From NCBI GenBank assembly GCA_002685655.1, contig NYXM01000171.1:1-20812 (forward strand): a stretch of 20,812 nt of DNA. Reading direction: 5' to 3'. The notes beneath the pieces were generated by a model that saw nothing but the letters and a program-made list of their open reading frames with translations, was not told where the DNA came from and made no database searches. Each line of letters opens with the position of its first letter. The stretch's first letter is position 1. The DNA comes from Planctomycetaceae bacterium (GTDB taxonomy: Bacteria; Planctomycetota; Planctomycetia; Pirellulales; Pirellulaceae). The translations under genes and the position numbers were made by a program. Shown one piece after another: positions 16,793 through 20,812 of the stretch.

Positions 16793-17602
16793 TCATTGCG
16801 TGTTCCGCTCTCTGCTGGAAGCGAATGGAAATCTCGCCACAGTATAGCCTCTAAGTTCAGCGTCGAGAGCTCGCGCAGAAAACTCCAGAATGTCGTGGCA
16901 AACAGCTGTGATGTGATCGACATGAACCGTCATCACTAGCTCGGATCGGGTTTTCGGTAGGGACAGCGGTACGACCTTGTCGCTGTCGCCGTGGATGTGG
17001 AACACCGGCACGCCGGCTTCGGCGAGTGGTTTCAGCCGATCGATCGGGTTGTGTTTCGTCAACTCGTCCTTCAGCTGTTTGGCTGTCAGGCCGTAAGCAC
17101 TGGCGGCTCGCGCGACGCCGGGATAACTGGCGATATTGCAGACCGGATAAATCCCAGCGACACCGCCCACAGATTGCGGATGCTCCACCGCCCAACTGTA
17201 AAGCATGAGTCCGCCACGACTACGTGCCAGCAGACAGGGCTTCTCGTGCAACTGCCGCTTCTTCACCAGATGATCGTAAAATGCAATGTAGAGGTCCGTC
17301 CCCGTTGGACTGCCAAACGATTCTCCCACGTCGATGCCAGCGATCGCAATACCTTTGGCGAGAAAGCGTTTGAACATCCAGACTTCAGATTTCGCCGGCA
17401 GCCCTCGCAATGTCGGCGCAAACCAGATCCACGGAATGTCTTCCGTGGCTTTCGGCGGAAGGATGACGAAAGCGTCATGACGGCCGAGCTGAAAAGCCTC
17501 ACCCGGCAGAGGCAATGTCTTGGACCCGGGTGTCACAGCAGGCTCGGCAGAAGCCGTCGCGACACCGAACAATAAGCACGCGAGAAGTGAGCGAATCATC
17601 AT
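16793..17602 (-). CDS. Secreted alpha/beta hydrolase with an aberrant C-terminal tail
   Basis: The 269-residue protein starts at the first of two adjacent ATGs (17602; 17599 also possible), preceded by GAGGT. A signal peptide covers residues 1-19. The core resembles small planctomycete alpha/beta hydrolases: IPWIWFAPTLRG near 56-67, nucleophile elbow LARSRGGL with Ser128, and FHIHGDSDKVVPL (201-213), which supplies the acid Asp. After about residue 214 the expected final strand-helix with a catalytic GH-x motif is replaced by TRSELVMTVHVDHITAVCHD and a tail rich in charged residues. His228 and His230 are the only candidates for the catalytic His in the usual place. The DNA for residues about 229-247 is repeated at 441-495. 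The gene starts 29 bp after the DUF1080 stop, so the two probably form an operon. Confidence 0.75.
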   Translation of the reverse strand: MMIRSLLACLLFGVATASAEPAVTPGSKTLPLPGEAFQLGRHDAFVILPPKATEDIPWIWFAPTLRGLPAKSEVWMFKRFLAKGIAIAGIDVGESFGSPTGTDLYIAFYDHLVKKRQLHEKPCLLARSRGGLMLYSWAVEHPQSVGGVAGIYPVCNIASYPGVARAASAYGLTAKQLKDELTKHNPIDRLKPLAEAGVPVFHIHGDSDKVVPLSLPKTRSELVMTVHVDHITAVCHDILEFSARALDAELRGYTVARFPFASSRERNTQ

Positions 17603-17631
17603 ATTGACCTCGTATGAACTCTCCACTTAAG

Positions 17632-18435
17632 TCAGTTCTTCGTGGTGCTTCGTTCGAGGATCCAGACGTTGCGATAGCGCACATCCTGGCCGTGCTCCTG
17701 CAGTTTGAGCCCTTCGGCGCTGGGTCCGACCTTCACACCACCATTGGCACGTTTGATCGGCACATTGTCGTGAACTTTCAAACCGTTCCACCACACGGTC
17801 GCACGCGCCGGCTCAATGGGCTTATCACCGTCCCAGCGTGCTGCGGTGAAGATGAAGTGGAAGGCATGCCACTGACCGTTCGGCCGCCAGGCGTTTACGT
17901 CCGGTACACGTTCCATACAGAACGCCCCGATGCCGTGCGGGCCAATCTTCCAACTATAAGGATCATTCGCGTCTTTGCCTTTCGGGGATTCGATCTGGAG
18001 TTCGTATCGGTTCTGCAGATACACGCCGCTATTGGCGTAGCCCTCGACCTTGTCGTCGTCACGGCTGCCCATCAGCACGAATTCAACGTGACCTTCGAAG
18101 TCGGTGAACTTCTTCTTCGTGACCAGGTCGTGCGTACCCCAGCTTTTGCCGCCGTTCGTCATCAGAACCTTGCCGCCACCCGTGGGGCTGTCGACTAGTG
18201 ACCACTTAATTGGCATCTCCGGCTTCGGCCACATTTCCCAGTTCTCATCGATTGATTTCTTTGTGCCATCAAACGGTACATCAGCGCCTTTTGGTGCCGC
18301 GGCTCCCACGTCTTTCGTCTTGTCGTAACCCGGCTTTTCCTGCGGCGTCTTTTTCTCCGCTGCCACCACGTCCGTGCCGAGAACCATGAACACAGCCAGG
18401 AACCCAAGGATTCGATTCGTCTCTTGCAATCTCAT
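17632..18435 (-). CDS. Secreted DUF1080 (3-keto-disaccharide hydrolase family) protein
   Basis: The 267-residue protein starts at the ATG at 18435, with GGGAG 9 nt upstream. A signal peptide ends near VVAAE (residue 26). A lysine-rich linker follows (about 27-57), and then one DUF1080/PF06439 concanavalin-type domain. Supporting stretches are HDLVTKKKFTDFEGHVEFVL, NSGVYLQNRYELQIESPKG, GQWHAFHFIFTAARW and the ending DVRYRNVWILE, all typical. Family members hydrolyse 3-keto-glycosides or bind glycans outside the cell, often with a Gfo/Idh/MocA oxidoreductase that makes the keto sugar; the oxidoreductase at 557-1897 would be a suitable partner. It is the first gene of a two-gene minus-strand operon and diverges from the HEAT-repeat gene across a 338-bp spacer. 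Confidence 0.9.
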   Translation of the reverse strand: MRLQETNRILGFLAVFMVLGTDVVAAEKKTPQEKPGYDKTKDVGAAAPKGADVPFDGTKKSIDENWEMWPKPEMPIKWSLVDSPTGGGKVLMTNGGKSWGTHDLVTKKKFTDFEGHVEFVLMGSRDDDKVEGYANSGVYLQNRYELQIESPKGKDANDPYSWKIGPHGIGAFCMERVPDVNAWRPNGQWHAFHFIFTAARWDGDKPIEPARATVWWNGLKVHDNVPIKRANGGVKVGPSAEGLKLQEHGQDVRYRNVWILERSTTKN

Positions 18436-18773
18436 GGTGAGTATCTCCCTTTCGTCAATCACGTCCGGACAAAGCCACTTTCTCGCCTGATTAGTCAACA
18501 ATCTGAGGTAAGGCGGGGCAGGCCGGACCAGGCCAGTGTAAACCAGCCGCGCGATTCATTCCATTGCCCGAGCAGCTCCCTTCGCTCCTCAAACCGCAGG
18601 GGACCAGGAGCGCGCGTTTCATCAGCAGTTCCTTTATGCCGCTCAGGCAGCAGCGATAGTTCTTGTGGCAAGTGTTGTCATTCTATCGAGTCGGTATGTT
18701 CGCCGGTAGAATGAGGTTTTCGGATCATAATGCGATAGCGACTAGGCCACCGACACTTCCAATGAGGCGGACC
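18436..18773. promoter_or_regulatory. 338-bp divergent spacer between the DUF1080 and HEAT genes
   Basis: It must contain the promoters of both divergent transcription units. A dyad at 18680-18714 is the only structure that stands out. No gene is supportable and no copy of the 24-bp repeat is present. Confidence 0.5.
18680..18714. promoter_or_regulatory. Inverted repeat 60 bp upstream of the HEAT gene
   Basis: CATTCTA (18680-18686) pairs perfectly with TAGAATG (18708-18714). The stem extends by a T-G wobble and two more pairs, giving up to 10 bp around a roughly 15-nt loop. The location just before the coding start fits an operator or a leader hairpin. Confidence 0.35.
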
Positions 18774-19610
18774 ATGAATCACTCAGCAGCTTTCGTAACG
18801 ATCGTGGTGTCGATCTGTGTTGCATCGACTTCGTTGGGCCAAGACGTGGGGCAGTTGAAGCAGGCCAAGGACGTACCGGGCTTGGTGCGACTTCTGCGTC
18901 ATCGCGACGGCAAGATTCGCAGTTCGGCGGCCGTGGCCCTCTCTGGCGTCATTCGTGAGGTCGACGATTCCAAATCGCTCGCGCGATACGTCTTACCGTT
19001 GATCGACGTGACGCTTCGCGACCCGTACGCGACGGTGCGCGAGTACGCCGGCCGCGCCTTACAGCATTGCTTGCAGAACGTCACCGACGTTTCCATTCTG
19101 CGCCAGGCCGTACCTCCGATGGTCGATTCGCTTCATGCGACCGAAGTCGAAGAAAAATGTCGGCGTTACTGCGCCGTGCAACTTTCAAGGGTCATCCCAA
19201 GGATCCAGCATGAACCGCTACTCGTGGAGTCGGTCCCCAGGTTGTTGGCGGCGACGATTGACGATCCGAATGAGGACGTTCGAGAGTACGCGGGCCGCGC
19301 GCTAAAGAGCGCGTTGCCGCGTGTTCGCGACAAGCAACTGCTTCATACGGGAAGTGTCACTTTGGCGAAGACGCTGCAACACAAAGACGCAAAGCGTCGG
19401 AAGTATGCCGCAGTGCTTCTTGCTTGGTTAGTCCTCAAAGTGACCGAGTTGGACACGCTCCGCACTATTTCGGTCCGCGTAGGCGAAGCAGCAGGGCGTG
19501 ACCGCGACGATGACGTACGAGAGTACGCCGGACGAGCAACTCGACACATCAGACAGACGTTGAAAGCGGCGGCTACCGACGCGAAGGCCGCGAGATCAGT
19601 TAGCAGATGA
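18774..19610 (+). CDS. Secreted HEAT-repeat protein
   Basis: The 278-residue protein starts at the ATG at 18774, preceded by GAGGCGG; an in-frame ATG at 18762 lacks a binding site. A signal peptide (about 1-23, ending near SLGQD) is followed by six HEAT-type helical pairs filling most of the chain. Repeats 2, 4 and 6 share VREYAGRA, encoded at about 19035, 19278 and 19515, which is a spacing of 81 and 79 codons. The protein therefore consists of three copies of a two-repeat unit, a sign of internal duplication. It has no catalytic motif. A scaffold or protein-binding role in the periplasm is an inference; the HEAT segment of the sulfatase at 2039-4513 offers a parallel. Confidence 0.88.
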   Translation: MNHSAAFVTIVVSICVASTSLGQDVGQLKQAKDVPGLVRLLRHRDGKIRSSAAVALSGVIREVDDSKSLARYVLPLIDVTLRDPYATVREYAGRALQHCLQNVTDVSILRQAVPPMVDSLHATEVEEKCRRYCAVQLSRVIPRIQHEPLLVESVPRLLAATIDDPNEDVREYAGRALKSALPRVRDKQLLHTGSVTLAKTLQHKDAKRRKYAAVLLAWLVLKVTELDTLRTISVRVGEAAGRDRDDDVREYAGRATRHIRQTLKAAATDAKAARSVSR

Positions 19611-19621
19611 GGTGAGCTCGT

Positions 19622-19714
19622 ATGACCGGAAGATCAACTGTCACTGTCAGCTTGGTGGCCACGGCGGCCCTCGTCAGCGCACTGTTGACAGGAAGTTCCT
19701 GCCGGCCGGCGTGA
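19622..19714 (+). CDS. Orphan 30-residue signal-peptide-like ORF
   Basis: The ATG at 19622 follows GGTGAG at a suitable distance and encodes a short Arg-containing start, a hydrophobic core (VSLVATAALVSALLTG) and SSCRPA before a TGA. It starts 11 bp after the HEAT gene stop and ends 45 bp before the next gene. The Cys context (GSSC) is a poor lipobox. It could be a genuine micro-lipoprotein or secreted peptide, the signal-peptide stub of a lost gene, or a chance ORF. Confidence 0.3.
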   Translation: MTGRSTVTVSLVATAALVSALLTGSSCRPA

Positions 19715-19759
19715 CGCTGCCGGAGCGTGGCTGAGTCATAGAACAGAGAGGAATCCGAC

Positions 19760-20734
19760 ATGAACATACTCAAGATGTGCATCGTGATTGCCGCGGCAAT
19801 GCTGGTGATCGAGTCGTCATGGGCTGGGGATCCCTGGGTGATCGACAGTCAAGACGACTGGACCGTCGCGACGGCCAAGCAATCCAATCTCAAAATCAAG
19901 GACGGCCTGGTCATCCCCAGCGATAAAGTCGCCACGTTCACCAGCAAGGTCCAGCGCTTTGATCAAAAGCGTCGGGCGGCGTCAATCGTGCTTGACCAGT
20001 CGCCAATCTGGCAGAACTGGAACCCAATCGCAAATCTCGGACCAGCAAATCTCGCAGACGCGCCGGTCTTTCTGACAATCGGCCCGGACAACTACTGGGT
20101 GTTCGGTCGATACGGCGGCAAGCGAACTGGCAAGAAGCGCAAGCCATTCAAGGCGGAGACCGCAACACTCGAAGGCTTTGATATCAAGCTGCAAACGACA
20201 CCATGGCCGAATCAGTACGACGCTCCGGGCGGATTGGAAAAGGGCCGCGGCGGATATCATGCCTGGCAGAGCCGTGACATGGTCAACTGGGTTCATCACG
20301 GGCCGGTCACCGAGAGCTTTTCTCGATGGGTAACCAGTGCCGAACACAAAGATGGCAAGGTCTACATTTATTACGACTATCCCAACGACCAGGACCCGCA
20401 CGTTTATATTGATGAGGACCTGACCGACGGCAAGCCCGGCAAGAACATGGGCCTCGCGGTCAAGGACCCGTCGCACGGGTCGGACGCCGGGTTTATCCGA
20501 GACAAGCAGGGGCGCTTCCACGTCATCTTTGAAGACTGGAGCCCGATCAACGCGTCGAAGCGTTCATGGGACTCGCCACTCGCTGGGCACGCGGTCAGCG
20601 ACGACGGCGTCAAAGATTGGAAGTTCCTCGCTCCCGCGGTGGACAACCGCACGAAAGACACGGGGAAGGTCGCCGAGTACAAACATCCGCACTGGCTACA
20701 ACACCCCGACTGGGATACAAACTGCACTTTCTGA
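19760..20734 (+). pseudogene. GH43-like secreted glycoside hydrolase, 3' end lost
   Basis: The ATG at 19760 follows GAGAGGA. The signal peptide ends near SWAGD (residue 22). The chain is recognisable as the beginning of a planctomycete GH43-type five-bladed propeller protein: NWNPIANLGPANLADAPVF near 86-104, GRGGYHAWQSRDMVNWVHHG, YYDYPNDQDPHVYIDEDLTD, and FEDWSPINASKRSWDSPLAG. It then runs into HPHWLQHPDWDTN followed by CTF and a stop at residue 325. Relatives continue with a conserved EYEVHEPEQ/GDWASIAIGGQYYLF-type part and about 150 more residues, none of which is present. The break falls near 20722, and minus-strand transposase-like coding begins just beyond, so an insertion is the likely cause. 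The truncated propeller is probably non-functional. Confidence 0.72.
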
Positions 20735-20812
20735 GAACAGGTTAGGCTATGCGGCCATGTTGATCAGGGTTTCCGCGAGTTGGGTTATTTTTGGTGGGAG
20801 CGGCCAGAGGTC
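20723..20812 (-). mobile_element. Probable end of an insertion sequence, with the transposase C terminus, at the right edge
   Basis: From the window edge a minus-strand frame reads DLWPLPPKITQLAETLINMA and ends with a TAG at 20747-20749. About 24 bp of non-coding DNA follow before the broken GH43-like gene, which is the usual size of an IS end. Short length and lack of the rest of the gene prevent family assignment. The call rests mainly on the abrupt loss of GH43 coding at 20722. Confidence 0.4.

Overview
The window looks like chromosomal DNA of a planctomycete, most likely of the Pirellulales/Rhodopirellula type. The evidence is content rather than a marker gene: nearly every protein has an export signal, and the protein types are planctomycete hallmarks (Tat-exported Gfo/Idh/MocA oxidoreductases, formylglycine sulfatases with HEAT tails, DUF1080 domains, PcRGLX/YetA-like proteins, small secreted alpha/beta hydrolases). 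No rRNA, tRNA, CRISPR array or phage module was seen.

Layout. 1-556: a partial minus-strand reading frame running off the left edge, then intergenic DNA with two inward-facing copies of a 24-bp repeat and a short hydrolase-tail remnant. 557-5763: a Tat-exported oxidoreductase (-) diverges from a sulfatase-HEAT-DUF1080 fusion (+), which is followed by a secreted metallophosphoesterase (+). 5764-6062: a compact intergenic element with inward-facing repeat copies around a 12-bp-arm palindrome. 6063-8486: a secreted Asp-box sialidase-like protein (-), preceded by the C-terminal stub of one oxidoreductase (-) and then the Tat/N-terminal stub of another (+). 8546-12319: a large PcRGLX/YetA-like polysaccharide lyase reading frame interrupted by one in-frame TGA exactly where Arg is expected. 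12547-16175: two secreted alpha/beta hydrolases (+). 16793-18435: a DUF1080 protein and an alpha/beta hydrolase, probably one operon (-). 18774-20734: a secreted HEAT-repeat protein, an orphan 30-residue signal-peptide ORF and a GH43-like protein cut off at its 3' side. The right edge carries what looks like the end of an insertion sequence.

Together the genes read as a secreted catabolic locus for a sulfated, probably acetylated or acylated complex polysaccharide: desulfation, sialidase-like and lyase-like backbone attack, ester removal, 3-keto-glycoside hydrolysis (DUF1080) and oxidoreductase steps. There is no SusCD-like transporter. The substrate is inferred, not demonstrated.

The strongest undescribed signal is a dispersed 24-bp repeat (CGTAGGGT, then a 10-nt A-rich block, then NGCCGA). 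Seven ungapped copies and one degenerate copy were found. Apart from copy A, which lies inside the doubtful partial reading frame at the left edge, all are intergenic; seven of the eight lie in gene 3' flanks and none in the divergent promoter regions. Two pairs are arranged as inverted ends of short elements. The locus is also visibly eroding: gene stubs, one premature stop and one 3' truncation.
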